NCBI RefSeq assembly: GCF_016909575.1
Contig: NZ_JAFBGA010000004.1
Span: forward strand, 310,001 to 374,000
Length of the DNA stretch: 64,000 nucleotides
Reading direction: 5' to 3'
DNA from: Streptomyces sp. HB132
GTDB lineage: Bacteria > Actinomycetota > Actinomycetes > Streptomycetales > Streptomycetaceae
The notes under the pieces were generated by a model that ran no database searches, was not told the origin of the DNA, and saw only the letters and a list, made by a program, of their open reading frames with translations. Below, piece after piece: positions 18,904 to 27,898 of this stretch. Position 1 is the first letter of the stretch, and each line of letters starts with the position of its first letter. The position numbers and the translations under genes were made by a program.

Positions 18904-20423
18904 GCCACTGCCCTTTCATAGCGTCCGGTGGCCGCGGCCATGACCGACTCCTCGGTGGCGCTCTCGCGCGGGATCTCGGCGACGAGCCGGCCCTCGTGCA
19001 TCACGAGCACCCGGTCCGCCATGCCGAGGACCTCGGGGAGATCGGAGGAGATCATCAGAACGGCGAGGCCGTCCGCCGCGAGCGAGGAGAGCAACCGGTG
19101 GACCTCAGCCTTGGTGCCGACGTCGATCCCTCGGGTCGGTTCGTCGACGATCAGCACGTCGGGGCCGGTCGCCAGCCACTTCGCCAGCACGACCTTCTGC
19201 TGGTTGCCGCCGGACAGCACGCCCACGGTGTCGGCGAGCCGGTTGTACTTGAGCTGGAGGCGCACCGCCCAGTCGGCGGCCCGGTCGTGTTCCAGCGCCC
19301 GGCTGACGAGACCCCGCTTGCGGACCTCGCCCAGGCCGGTGAGGCCGATGTTGCGCTCGATCGACATATCCATGACCAGCCCGCGCTGGCGCCGGTCCTC
19401 GGGCACGAGGGCGAGTCCGGCGTCCATCGCGGCGGTCGGTGAACCGGGGCGCAGCACCGTGCCCGCGATCCTGACCTCGCCCGCGTCGGCGCGGTCGACA
19501 CCGAAGACCGCCTGGGCGACCTCCGTGCGCCCGGCGCCGACCAGTCCGGCGAGCGCGACGATCTCGCCGCGGCGCACGTCGAAGGACACGTCGCGGAAGA
19601 CACCCTCGCGGGTCAGCCGGCGCACCGACAGGGCGACTTCGCCGACCTCGGCGTCCTGCTTGGGATAGAGGTCGCCGAGGTCACGGCCGACCATCCTGCG
19701 CACCAGGTCGTCCTCGGTGAGCCCGTCCAGCGGTTCGGAGGAGATCCACCGGCCGTCGCGCAGGGTCGTGACGCGCCGGCACAACGCGAAGATCTCGTCC
19801 AGGCGGTGCGAGATGAACAGCACCGCCGCCCCCTCGGCGCGCAGCGCGCGCACGACGGAGAAGAGCCGGGCGGTCTCGCTGCCGGTCAGGGCCGCCGTGG
19901 GTTCGTCCATGATCAGGACGCGGGCGTCGAAGGAGAGCGCCTTGGCGATCTCGACGATCTGCTGGTCGGCGATCGACAGCCCGCGGGCGGGCCGGTCCGG
20001 TGCCAGGTCGACCCCGAGCCTCCGCATCAGCCCGGCGGTCGTCTCGTGCACAGCCCGGCGGTCGATCCGTCCCAGGGACCGCCGGGGCTGACGGCCCATG
20101 AAGATGTTCTCGGCGATGGAGAGATCAGGGAAGAGCGTCGGCTCCTGGTAGATGACGGCGATACCGGCGTCACGGGCGTCCGCCGGGCCGTGGAAGACGA
20201 CGGACCGGCCGTCGAGGAGCACCTCGCCGCTGTCCGGGCGGTGCACACCGGCGAGCGCCTTGATCAGGGTCGACTTGCCCGCGCCGTTCTCACCCGCGAG
20301 TGCGTGGGCCTCACCGGGGAGCAACTGCAGGGACACGTCCTGAAGGGCCCGTACGGCACCGAAGGACTTGCTCACGCCCTTCAGAGCCAGGACCGGGGCC
20401 GGGTCCGGAGCGGACTGGTTCAT
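18900..20423 (-). CDS. rhaT: Rhamnose ABC transporter ATP-binding protein (two ABC domains)
   Basis: RbsA-type double ATPase of 507 residues. Domain 1 has Walker [10 protein letters not shown] near 43, signature-like [15 protein letters not shown] and Walker [12 protein letters not shown]. Domain 2 has a degenerate Walker A (GLVGAGRTE) typical of the family, then [15 protein letters not shown] and [12 protein letters not shown]. It powers import through the two permeases. It is the first gene of the leftward operon; GGAGCTCC lies just before the ATG, and a promoter and operator are found upstream. Confidence 0.9.
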   Translation of the reverse strand: MNQSAPDPAPVLALKGVSKSFGAVRALQDVSLQLLPGEAHALAGENGAGKSTLIKALAGVHRPDSGEVLLDGRSVVFHGPADARDAGIAVIYQEPTLFPDLSIAENIFMGRQPRRSLGRIDRRAVHETTAGLMRRLGVDLAPDRPARGLSIADQQIVEIAKALSFDARVLIMDEPTAALTGSETARLFSVVRALRAEGAAVLFISHRLDEIFALCRRVTTLRDGRWISSEPLDGLTEDDLVRRMVGRDLGDLYPKQDAEVGEVALSVRRLTREGVFRDVSFDVRRGEIVALAGLVGAGRTEVAQAVFGVDRADAGEVRIAGTVLRPGSPTAAMDAGLALVPEDRRQRGLVMDMSIERNIGLTGLGEVRKRGLVSRALEHDRAADWAVRLQLKYNRLADTVGVLSGGNQQKVVLAKWLATGPDVLIVDEPTRGIDVGTKAEVHRLLSSLAADGLAVLMISSDLPEVLGMADRVLVMHEGRLVAEIPRESATEESVMAAATGRYERAVA

Positions 20424-20464
20424 GGGAGCTCCTCAGCGGTGGGACTGCTCCGCACCACCCGCCG

Positions 20465-20476
20465 TGAAAGGTTTCA
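20465..20476. promoter_or_regulatory. LacI-type operator upstream of rhaT
   Basis: The 12-mer TGAAAGGTTTCA has palindromic half-sites TGAAA/TTTCA. It lies just downstream of the predicted leftward start site, a position suited to repression. It shares the TGAA(A/T)NN(A/T)TTCA pattern with the site at 20632-20643, so one regulator probably binds both. Confidence 0.65.
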
Positions 20477-20490
20477 ATGAAGTTGCTCGG

Positions 20491-20520
20491 AAGCTAAACG
20501 GGGATTGCGGGCGCAGTCAA
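20491..20520 (-). promoter_or_regulatory. Predicted leftward promoter of the rhamnose operon
   Basis: On the minus strand, -35 TTGACT (20520-20515) and -10 TAGCTT (20496-20491) are 18 bases apart, followed by the palindrome at 20465-20476 and the rhaT start at 20423. The -35 is a good vegetative match; the -10 is moderate. Confidence 0.55.
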
Positions 20521-20592
20521 TGGGTTGATGGCGAGTAGTTCCAGGAAGAGGGGTGATGTGTGGCCTGAGTGCGTAGAGCGGGTGGGGCGCCC

Positions 20593-20622
20593 TTGACAGC
20601 CGTCGTGGCGGGCCACTATCTT
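20593..20622 (+). promoter_or_regulatory. Predicted rightward promoter with no obvious gene
   Basis: Consensus -35 TTGACA at 20593-20598 with -10 candidates CTATCT (17-base spacing) or TATCTT (18-base spacing) ending at 20622. The palindrome at 20632-20643 follows at once. It fires away from rhaT, but the next coding sequence in that direction is on the opposite strand. Confidence 0.6.
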
Positions 20623-20631
20623 CACGCCGCT

Positions 20632-20643
20632 TGAATCGATTCA
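20632..20643. promoter_or_regulatory. LacI-type operator at the orphan rightward promoter
   Basis: TGAATCGATTCA is a perfect 12-bp palindrome with a central CG, typical of LacI-family operators. It overlaps the predicted start site of the rightward promoter and mirrors the arrangement at the rhaT promoter. Confidence 0.7.
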
Positions 20644-20709
20644 CGCGATTTCGATCATGTGTCACTCCATGCGTCTGTGCGCGTGGGCCGGGCCCGGATC
20701 ACTCGGCCG

Positions 20710-20748
20710 CCGGGCGATGTGCCCGGAGGGGGCGGCGAGTTGCCGCCC
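20710..20748. terminator. Two tandem hairpins beyond the PRTase-hydrolase gene
   Basis: Hairpin 1 pairs CCGGGC with GCCCGG (20710-20715 with 20721-20726, loop GATGT). Hairpin 2 pairs GGGCGGC with GCCGCCC (20730-20736 with 20742-20748, loop GAGTT). They could end the leftward transcript of the fusion gene and would also stop a rightward transcript from the orphan promoter. Confidence 0.5.
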
Positions 20749-20793
20749 GCGGGGGAGGCGTCCCGTCCCGAGATCCGGGATGCGCCCCGTGCC

Positions 20794-22068
20794 TCAGCCG
20801 GACGGCGGCGTCAGGTGAGAGGTGAACCAGTCCCGGGCCAGGTCCGCGACCTGGTCCAGGGCGCCCGGCTCCTCGAAGAGGTGGGTCGCACCCGGGACGA
20901 TCTCCAGCCGGTTCTCGCAGTACAACGCTGCCTGTGCCTGCCGGTTGAGGTCGATCACCGTGCTGTCGTCGCCGCCCACGATGAGCAGGGTGGGTGCGCG
21001 CACCCCGGAAAGATCGGCCCCGGCCAGATCGGGGCGGCCGCCGCGGGAGACCACGGCACCGACACCCGAGTCCGCCGCGGCGGCGGCCCGCAGCGCCGCC
21101 GCCGCCCCCGTACTCGCCCCGAAGGAGCCGACGGGGAGGGAGGTGCGGCGCCTCAGCCAGGAGGTGGCACCCGCCAGCCGCCCGGCCAGCAGGCCGATGT
21201 CGAAGACGTTGGCGCGGTAGACCTCCTCACCGGGTGTGAGCAGGTCGAAGAGCAGGGTGCCAAGGCCGGCCCGGTTCAGCACCGTGGCCACGGCGCGGTT
21301 GCGCGGGCTGTGGCGGCTGCTGCCCGAGCCGTGGGCGAACACCACGACAGCCCCGGTGCCCGCGGGAAGTACCAGATCTCCCGGGAGAGGAACCCCGCCG
21401 GCGTCCACCTCGACCCCCTCGGCCGTGACGACACCCGCGAACGCCCGCGCGAGCAGGGAGACGACCTCCTCGTCGGAGGTCTGGGAGAAGTCCCGGTACC
21501 ACTCGCCCACGGCGGAGAAGAGGCTCGGGGTGGAGAGGCACACGACCTCGTCGACGTCCTCGCGCAGCCTGGCGGCGACATCCGGCGACGCGACCGGCAC
21601 GGCCAGTACGACATGGGCCGCACCCTGCGCGCGCACCACCTGGCAGGCGGCCTTCGCGGTGGCTCCGGTGGCGACACCGTCGTCCACCACGACCGCCGTG
21701 CGCCCTTCCAGCGGCAGGCGCGGCCGGCCTTCCCGGTAGGTCCGCGCACGGCGCAGGAGCTCTGCCTCCTCGGCGCGCTCGACGGCCAGGAGATCCGTCT
21801 CCCGGACCCCGGCATGGCGCACGATCTCGTCACTGATGACCCGCACCCCGCCCTCGCCGATGGCGCCGAAACCCAGTTCGGGGCGGTACGGGACCCCCAG
21901 CTTGCGGACCACGATCACATCGAGCGGTGCCCGGAGTGCCTGTGCCACCTCGTAGGCCACCGGCACCCCGCCACGCGGCAGCCCGAGGACGACGGGGTCA
22001 CGCCGCTCCAGGTGCCGCAGCGCCACGGCGAGCCTCCGCCCGGCATCCGTGCGGTCGGTGAACAGCAC
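20794..22068 (-). CDS. Phosphoribosyltransferase-dienelactone hydrolase fusion
   Basis: Two-domain protein of 424 residues. Residues 1-210 form a type I phosphoribosyltransferase-like domain with PRPP loop VVVDDGVATGATAK (127-140) and LGLPRGGVPVAYE near 28. Residues about 225-424 form a small alpha/beta hydrolase of the dienelactone type: VVFAHGSGSSRHSP near 242, nucleophile Ser319 (FGASTG), Asp367 or Asp368 (GGDDST) and His396 (GATHLFEE). Such fusions are known in actinobacteria, including mycobacterial dormancy regions, but without a defined reaction. The start is GTG with GGAGGTGA seven bases upstream. Confidence 0.85.
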   Translation of the reverse strand: MLFTDRTDAGRRLAVALRHLERRDPVVLGLPRGGVPVAYEVAQALRAPLDVIVVRKLGVPYRPELGFGAIGEGGVRVISDEIVRHAGVRETDLLAVERAEEAELLRRARTYREGRPRLPLEGRTAVVVDDGVATGATAKAACQVVRAQGAAHVVLAVPVASPDVAARLREDVDEVVCLSTPSLFSAVGEWYRDFSQTSDEEVVSLLARAFAGVVTAEGVEVDAGGVPLPGDLVLPAGTGAVVVFAHGSGSSRHSPRNRAVATVLNRAGLGTLLFDLLTPGEEVYRANVFDIGLLAGRLAGATSWLRRRTSLPVGSFGASTGAAAALRAAAAADSGVGAVVSRGGRPDLAGADLSGVRAPTLLIVGGDDSTVIDLNRQAQAALYCENRLEIVPGATHLFEEPGALDQVADLARDWFTSHLTPPSG

Positions 22069-22186
22069 GGTGGTTCACCTCCAAGAGAGGTTCTCGACCG
22101 AGGGGAAGCGCGGAACGCACACGCACCCCCCACCTTCGAAACAAACCCATTTGCGCCGGTTCGGCAAGTCGGGGACGGTCGGTTGT

Positions 22187-22987
22187 ATGGAGCGAATCGG
22201 CGCGGTCCTGATCGACATCGACGGTGTGCTCACGGTGTCCTGGGAGCCGCTGCCCGGTGCCGTGGAGGCCATGGAGCGGCTGCGGGCCGCGCGCATGCCG
22301 CTGGCGTTGGTCACCAACACCACGTCCCGTACGCGTGACTCGATCGCGCGGCGGCTCGCGGATTCGGGCTTCCCCGTCGGTCCCGGCGACATCCTCACGG
22401 CACCCGCCGTCACGGCCGCACACCTGCGCGAGCACCATCCCGAAGCCCGCTGTCTGCTGATCAACACCGGTGACGTACGGGGTGACCTGTCCGGGGTGCC
22501 CCTGGTCGAGGAGGAGGACGCCGAGGGTGCCGTGCCCGACGTCGTCGTCCTGGGCGGCGCGGGAGCCGCCTTCACCTACGCCGCCCTCAACCGCGCCTTC
22601 CGCCTCGTCCGACAGGGCGCCTCCCTCGTCGCCATGCACCGCAACCTGTACTGGCGCACCGCCGACGGGCTCGACCTCGACACGGGTGCCTTCCTCCTCG
22701 GCCTGGAGCGCGCCGCGCGCACCGAGGCCGTCGTCACCGGCAAGCCGTCCGGAGCGTTCTTCGCCGCCGCGCTGGCGCACCTCGGCGCCGACCCCGCGCG
22801 GACGCTGATGGTGGGCGACGACGTCGAGACGGACGTGCTGGCCGCCCAGCGCCACGGCATCACCGGCGTACTGGTCAGGACCGGCAAGTACCGGCCGGAG
22901 ACCCATGAGGCCGCCGACGGCACCCCGGACCACGTGGTGGACTCCTTCGCGGACGTACCCGCCCTGCTGGACCGGCCCGGGCCCTGA
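22187..22987 (+). CDS. HAD-IIA family hydrolase
   Basis: Haloacid dehalogenase superfamily phosphatase of 266 residues. Motif I is LIDIDGVL (nucleophile Asp10), motif II VTNTTSRT, motif III Lys in TGKPSGAFF and motif IV VGDDVETDV. The large C2 cap between motifs II and III makes it subfamily IIA, like NagD. The substrate is unknown; sugar phosphates or nucleotides are usual. I chose the ATG at 22187, directly before motif I, over an upstream extension to 22049. It diverges from the fusion gene. Confidence 0.88.
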   Translation: MERIGAVLIDIDGVLTVSWEPLPGAVEAMERLRAARMPLALVTNTTSRTRDSIARRLADSGFPVGPGDILTAPAVTAAHLREHHPEARCLLINTGDVRGDLSGVPLVEEEDAEGAVPDVVVLGGAGAAFTYAALNRAFRLVRQGASLVAMHRNLYWRTADGLDLDTGAFLLGLERAARTEAVVTGKPSGAFFAAALAHLGADPARTLMVGDDVETDVLAAQRHGITGVLVRTGKYRPETHEAADGTPDHVVDSFADVPALLDRPGP

Positions 22988-23079
22988 CGCCGGCCGGAGC
23001 GGAACCCGAACGGGCGGGCGGGCGGCGGTACTTACGTGCACGCTACGCCGCGCTCGCTACGGTGCTGTGGCGACAGGGA

Positions 23080-23099
23080 GGCCCTCCCGAAGGAGGGCC
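23080..23099. terminator. Hairpin between the HAD gene and tRNA-Arg
   Basis: A perfect 8-bp stem GGCCCTCC/GGAGGGCC closed by the tetraloop CGAA. It lies between convergent units and can end both the HAD hydrolase and the tRNA transcript. Confidence 0.75.
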
Positions 23100-23117
23100 C
23101 GGTGCTGTGCGGCTGTG

Positions 23118-23190
23118 CGCCCCCGGCAGGACTCGAACCTGCGGCCAAGCGCTTAGAAGGCGCCTGCTCTATCCACTGAGCTACGGGGGC
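23118..23190 (-). tRNA. tRNA-Arg (anticodon TCT)
   Basis: Reading leftward from 23190, the acceptor stem GCCCCCG pairs with CGGGGGC and the discriminator is G. The D-arm region contains GCTCAGTGGATAGAGC. The anticodon loop CTTCTAA gives TCT (reads AGA), and the T arm carries GGTTCGAGTCC. The length is 73 nt and the CCA end is not encoded in full. Confidence 0.95.
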
Positions 23191-23508
23191 CGGGTGTCGG
23201 CCTGATGCCCCGGAGGGCGCTGGTTCAAGCCATCCGTGGCCTTGCCGGGACAAGGATAGGGCTCAGATCGCCTGGTCCCGGTTGCTTCACCTGCGTGGCA
23301 CGATGTGGAGGTTCGGTGAAGCGAACCGATAATCGCAGGTAGGTGCGATTCATGCACCGCTTTTGGCGCCTCGCGTCACGGGTGTTGTGCACTCGTTATG
23401 CCCGCGCCCCACTCATCCCCTCTGTCCCCCGGGGTGGATTCGCCGCGCAGAGGGGCCTATACGCTTCAAAAAGGCGTCAAAATTGGGCATTCTTCACATG
23501 TGGTAACC
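23191..23508. other. Intergenic region between the tRNA and GTPase genes
   Basis: These 318 bases carry the tRNA promoter side on the left and the GTPase promoter side on the right. I see a short inverted repeat GGTTCG/CGAACC near 23310-23327 and a possible rightward -10 TATACG near 23459. There is no convincing small gene. The sequence just before the GTPase start is less GC-rich than its surroundings. Confidence 0.4.
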
Positions 23509-25152
23509 ATGGATGTACGGCCCCAGCTCATCGACGCACTTTCCGCCCTGCGCGACCGTGTCGCTGCCGTGCGTCTTCCACTTCCGCTGCCGGGGGCCCC
23601 ACGCGCCCGGCAGACGCGGACCGAACTGCTCGCCCAGCTCGACGACTACCTCGTACCCCGGCTCAAGGACCCCGAGGCACCGCTGCTCGCGGTGATCGGG
23701 GGATCCACCGGCGCGGGCAAGTCGACGCTCGTCAACTCCCTGGTGGGGTGCCGGGTCAGCGAGGCCGGTGTGCTGCGCCCGACGACACGGACGCCCGTAC
23801 TCGTGTGCCACCCGGACGACCACCACTGGTTCGCCGGGGTGCGGGTGCTGCCGCAGCTGACCCGGATCTGGCTGCCCCCGGGTCAGGTCCCTGACCCGGA
23901 CGGGCTCGACCACCTCGGGATCGAGGGCGACCGCGACGACACCGTGCTGCGTGTCGAGACCGCGGCCACCCTGCCCCGGGGGCTCGCGCTCCTGGACGCC
24001 CCCGACATCGACTCGCTCGTCGTGCGGAACCGGGTCCTGGCCGCCGAGCTCATCTGCGCCGCCGACGTGTGGGTCATGGTGACCACCGCGTCCAGGTACG
24101 CGGACGCCGTGCCGTGGCATCTGCTGCGTACCGCGAAGGAGTACGACTCCTCCCTGGTCACCGTCCTGGACCGGGTGCCGCACCAGGTGATCGGCGAGGT
24201 ATCCCGGCAGTACGCCGCGCTGCTCACCCGGGCCGGCCTGGGCGAGGTGCCACGCTTCACCATTCCGGAGCTGCCCGAGTCCGCGGGCGGCGGCAGCGGG
24301 CTGCTGCCCACCACCGCCGTAGCCCCCCTGCGTGACTGGCTCACCCACCGGGCGCAGGACCCGGCGGCCCGTCAGCAGGCCGTGGGGCGTACGGCGTCCG
24401 GGGTCATCGACTCGCTCAACGTACGGATGCCCGAGCTGGCCGGGGCGGTGGCCGCGCAGTACGCGGCGGCCGTGCGGCTGACCGGCGTGGTCGAGGAGGC
24501 GTACGGGAAGGAACTGTCGCGTGTGCGGCGGCGGCTCCGGAACGGCGCGGTGCTCGCCGGTGGCGCACGCACCCGCTGGCGCGGATACCCGCTCTACAGC
24601 AGCGCGGCGGAGCTGCTGGACGCACTGGTGGAGAGCTTGATCGCCCTGCTGCAGTGCGCCGTGGCGGCATCCGACGAGCAGATCCGCGCGACCTGGCAGC
24701 GCGAGCCGGCCGCCGGGATCTTCCGGTTCGAGGACGCGGGCAGGGAGGCCGGGGGGTGGGGGCCCGCCGAGGACATCCAGGGCCGCATCGGGATGGCCGT
24801 ACGGCGCTGGCGCCGGGTCCTGGAAGAACTGGCCGAGGAAGAGGCGCGGCTGCTCGAACGCAACGCCGCGCCCGACGCCGAGACGGTGGCGGCGCTGCTG
24901 GCCGCCGCCCTCCTCGGCGGCCGCCGAGCCAGGGGCGCGGGAGAGCAGCTCGCCGAACGGATCGGCGCCCAGGGGGCGCTGCGGCTCCGCGACAAGGGCG
25001 GGGCGCTGCTCACCGAGTGCCTGGACCAGGTGATGCACGGCGAGCGTGACCGGCGGCTCGCCCCGCTGGACGCCCTCGAGGTCGCCCCCGAACCGCAGGC
25101 CGAACTCATTGCCGCTCTGTCCGTACTGCAGAAGGAGAGGTGGAAGCGATGA
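23509..25152 (+). CDS. Dynamin-like/Era-like P-loop GTPase (first of a pair)
   Basis: Cytoplasmic P-loop NTPase of 547 residues. Walker A is [10 protein letters not shown] (about 64-73), switch/G2-like LRPTTRTPV, and a G3-like [10 protein letters not shown] near 162. The NKxD motif is degenerate (TVLDRV near 221). The C-terminal half is helical, charged and lacks membrane segments. Homologues form a conserved Streptomyces gene pair; no role is established. The ATG at 23509 follows CCATGG; a GTG nine bases earlier is possible. Its stop overlaps the next gene's ATG (ATGA), so the two GTPases are translationally coupled. Confidence 0.8.
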   Translation: MDVRPQLIDALSALRDRVAAVRLPLPLPGAPRARQTRTELLAQLDDYLVPRLKDPEAPLLAVIGGSTGAGKSTLVNSLVGCRVSEAGVLRPTTRTPVLVCHPDDHHWFAGVRVLPQLTRIWLPPGQVPDPDGLDHLGIEGDRDDTVLRVETAATLPRGLALLDAPDIDSLVVRNRVLAAELICAADVWVMVTTASRYADAVPWHLLRTAKEYDSSLVTVLDRVPHQVIGEVSRQYAALLTRAGLGEVPRFTIPELPESAGGGSGLLPTTAVAPLRDWLTHRAQDPAARQQAVGRTASGVIDSLNVRMPELAGAVAAQYAAAVRLTGVVEEAYGKELSRVRRRLRNGAVLAGGARTRWRGYPLYSSAAELLDALVESLIALLQCAVAASDEQIRATWQREPAAGIFRFEDAGREAGGWGPAEDIQGRIGMAVRRWRRVLEELAEEEARLLERNAAPDAETVAALLAAALLGGRRARGAGEQLAERIGAQGALRLRDKGGALLTECLDQVMHGERDRRLAPLDALEVAPEPQAELIAALSVLQKERWKR

Positions 25153-27122
25153 CTGCCGTCACCGACCAGGGACCTGACCACGGGCACGGGCACGGACCGG
25201 ATCACGGAGCGGAGGACGAGGCCGCGGGGGCCCGGGGGAACGACGGACAGCGCTGGGACGACGGCCTCATCGCCCGCCGAGCCGAGGCCGCCGAAGCCGC
25301 TCAGGAGCACGCGGAGGACCTGCGGACCGCCCAGGAGGACGACGCCGCGGAGACCCAGGTCGAGGCGTACGGACTGCCCGGCGGCCCCCTGCGGCCCCGG
25401 CTGGACGCGCTGCGTGAACTGGTCGGGCTCTCCCGTGCCCGGCTCGACGGTGACACGCTCGCCGAGGCGGGGCGGGTGCTCGACGAGGCGTCGGCCCGAC
25501 AGCGGCTCTCCTCCCGCCACACGGTCGTCGCCGTCGCGGGCGCCACCGGCAGCGGGAAGTCGACCCTCTTCAACGCGCTCGCGGGCGTCCAGATCTCCGA
25601 CACCGGACTGCGCAGGCCGACCACCTCGGCGCCCATCGCCTGCAGCTGGACCGACGGCGCTGCCGGACTGCTCGACCGGCTCGCCATCCCGGGACGGCTC
25701 CGGCGCAGGCCGGTGCAGGGCGGCACGGCCGTCGACGAGGCGCTGCAGGGGCTCGTCCTGGTGGACCTGCCCGACCACGACTCGGCGGCCACCGGCCACC
25801 GGGAGCAGGTGGACCGGGTGCTGGCCCTGGTCGACGCGGTGATCTGGGTGGTCGATCCGGAGAAGTACGCCGATGCCGCCCTGCACGAACGCTATCTGCG
25901 ACCGCTCGCCGGGCACGCCGAGATCTCCTTCGTCGTGCTCAACCAGATCGACCGGCTCTCCGGCGAGGCGGCCGACCTGGTCCTGGACGACCTGCGCCGA
26001 CTGCTGGACGAGGACGGCATCGCTGTGGGGGAGCACGGCGATCCGGGCGCCACGGTCATGTCCTTGTCCGCGCTCACCGGCGCCGGGGTGGGCGATCTGC
26101 GCGAACTGCTCGGCAGGTTCGTCCAGTCCCGCACGGCTGCGGCCCGCAGGCTTTCCGCCGACGTGGACGCGGCCGCCGCGCGGCTCCGCCCGGTGTACGT
26201 GGCCGAGGGGCGGCCGGGGCTCGGGGAGCGGGCCCGTGAGCAGTTCACCGACCGGCTCGCGGAAGCCGTCGGCGCCGCGGCGGCCGGGCAGGCGGCCGAG
26301 CGGGAGTGGCGCAGGAACGCGGGGCGGGCCTGCGGGACGCCCTGGCTGCGGCTCTGGCGCTGGTACGAGTCCACCCGGCAGCTCGGCGGCCTGGACCTGA
26401 TGGCGCAGGCGCTCGCGCCGCCGGAGGAGGAGCTCACCGCCAGGCAGCGGGTGGAGCAGGCCGTGCGGACCCTGGCGGACGACGCCGTGGGCGGGCTTCC
26501 CGCGCCCTGGGCGCAGGCCGTGCGCGAGGCGGCCGTGAACGGGGCGCAGGGGCTGCCGGAGGCACTGGACGAGCTGTCACGGACCGCGGCGGCGGGAGGC
26601 GGCGGCCGGAGCCGTGGAGGGAGCACGGACACCGGGTCCGCTTCCGCGGGCCCTGGCGGACCCACCACGGCGGCCGGGCAGGGCAAGCGTGGTTCCGCGT
26701 CGGGGGGCAGGTCGTCCGCACCCGTCGCCGGCGCCCTGACGAGCCGTGGCACCAGGCCGCCGCGCCCTGCGTGGTGGCCGGCTGCGGTACTCGCCCAGGC
26801 ATCGATGACGCTGCTCCAGATCTTCGGGGGCCTGTGGCTGCTCGGCCAGATCGTGGGCGTGCTCGAACCCGGACTGCTGACCCCGGCGCTGCTCATGCTG
26901 GCGGGAGTGGTCGGCGGTCCGCTCGTGGAGTGGTCGTGCGCGGCCGCGGCGCGGGGCCCGGCACGCCGCTACGGGCAGGAGGCGGAGCGGCGGCTCCGCG
27001 AGGCTGCGGCCGGCTGCGGCAGGGCCAGGGTCCTCGATCCGGTGGCGGCGGAACTGGCGCGCTACCGCGAGGTGCGGGAGCGCTATGTGGCGGTGACGGA
27101 GTTTTCCACAACCGGCGGGTAA
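25149..27122 (+). CDS. YfjP/Era-like GTPase with C-terminal membrane hairpin (second of a pair)
   Basis: Protein of 657 residues. It has an acidic His/Gly-rich N-terminus and an Ala/Glu-rich helix, then a GTPase domain: Walker [13 protein letters not shown] (about 131-142), G2 RRPTTSAP, G3 LVDLPDHDS near 205 and G4 NQID near 265. A long helical region and a Ser/Gly-rich linker lead to two adjacent hydrophobic helices (about 546-590), then a short basic tail. This layout resembles membrane-acting dynamin-like GTPases, with the first gene as a soluble partner. GGAGAGG lies just before the ATG. Confidence 0.8.
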   Translation: MTAVTDQGPDHGHGHGPDHGAEDEAAGARGNDGQRWDDGLIARRAEAAEAAQEHAEDLRTAQEDDAAETQVEAYGLPGGPLRPRLDALRELVGLSRARLDGDTLAEAGRVLDEASARQRLSSRHTVVAVAGATGSGKSTLFNALAGVQISDTGLRRPTTSAPIACSWTDGAAGLLDRLAIPGRLRRRPVQGGTAVDEALQGLVLVDLPDHDSAATGHREQVDRVLALVDAVIWVVDPEKYADAALHERYLRPLAGHAEISFVVLNQIDRLSGEAADLVLDDLRRLLDEDGIAVGEHGDPGATVMSLSALTGAGVGDLRELLGRFVQSRTAAARRLSADVDAAAARLRPVYVAEGRPGLGERAREQFTDRLAEAVGAAAAGQAAEREWRRNAGRACGTPWLRLWRWYESTRQLGGLDLMAQALAPPEEELTARQRVEQAVRTLADDAVGGLPAPWAQAVREAAVNGAQGLPEALDELSRTAAAGGGGRSRGGSTDTGSASAGPGGPTTAAGQGKRGSASGGRSSAPVAGALTSRGTRPPRPAWWPAAVLAQASMTLLQIFGGLWLLGQIVGVLEPGLLTPALLMLAGVVGGPLVEWSCAAAARGPARRYGQEAERRLREAAAGCGRARVLDPVAAELARYREVRERYVAVTEFSTTGG

Positions 27123-27284
27123 TCCACAGGCCCGGCGGGATTTCACGTTTCCGTCCAGCATGGTTCCAAGCGGATCGGACGGACGCGCCGGGCGCACGTC
27201 GTCGCACCGCACCGCATCCCATCGGTGCAGGGCGGACAGCGGACGGAAAGCGTACGGAAGCGGCAGGGAATCGGGGGACGGGAA

Positions 27285-27710
27285 ATGAACGAGACCATGG
27301 TGACGCTGGTGGGGAACGCGGCGACCCCGGTGGACTTCCGGGAGACGGCGACAGGGCCGACGGCGCGATTCCGGCTGGCGGTGACACCCCGGCGGTGGGA
27401 CCGGGAACAGCAGGCCTGGACCGACGGCAGCACCGGCTTCTACACGGTCTGGGCACGACGGACACTGGCGGCGAATCTGTCCGGCTCGGTCTCGGTCGGA
27501 GAGCCGCTCGTCGTCCACGGGCGTCTGAAGGTGCGTGAGGAGGAGCGGGAAGGGGTGTGGAGGACCTCCGTGGACATCGACGCCGTGGCGGTGGGGCACG
27601 ACTTGACCAGAGGGACGGCCGCGTTCCGGCGCGTGGTCAGAGCGGATCCCTCGCTCACAGCACCCACGCATCGTCAGAAACCGGCCACGGAAATGGCATC
27701 GGTGTCCTGA
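27285..27710 (+). CDS. ssb: Single-stranded DNA-binding protein (short paralogue)
   Basis: OB-fold SSB of 141 residues starting MNETMVTLVGNAATPVDFRE, with RFRLAVTPRRWDRE and FYTVWARRTLAANLSGSVSV. It lacks the long Gly-rich linker and acidic C-terminal tip that recruit partners in replicative SsbA, so it is probably the shorter SsbB-type paralogue used in development or natural DNA handling. It sits 162 bases after the GTPase pair on the same strand. Ribosome site GGGACGGGAA is weak. Confidence 0.85.
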   Translation: MNETMVTLVGNAATPVDFRETATGPTARFRLAVTPRRWDREQQAWTDGSTGFYTVWARRTLAANLSGSVSVGEPLVVHGRLKVREEEREGVWRTSVDIDAVAVGHDLTRGTAAFRRVVRADPSLTAPTHRQKPATEMASVS

Positions 27711-27898
27711 AGGGGAGGGGGCGCGCCGAACAGGGCTATAACGATTACGAGTCGGAATGCTTATCTGACGGCATGAAGGGGGATTCGCCTTCGCTCCATC
27801 CTTACGATTCCCCCGTACTCATGCGGCACTTGAGTTTGCTGGCGAGGCACCTCCCACACGCGTCACAAGCGTGAAGGTCTCGCCCGGAGGGGAATTCT

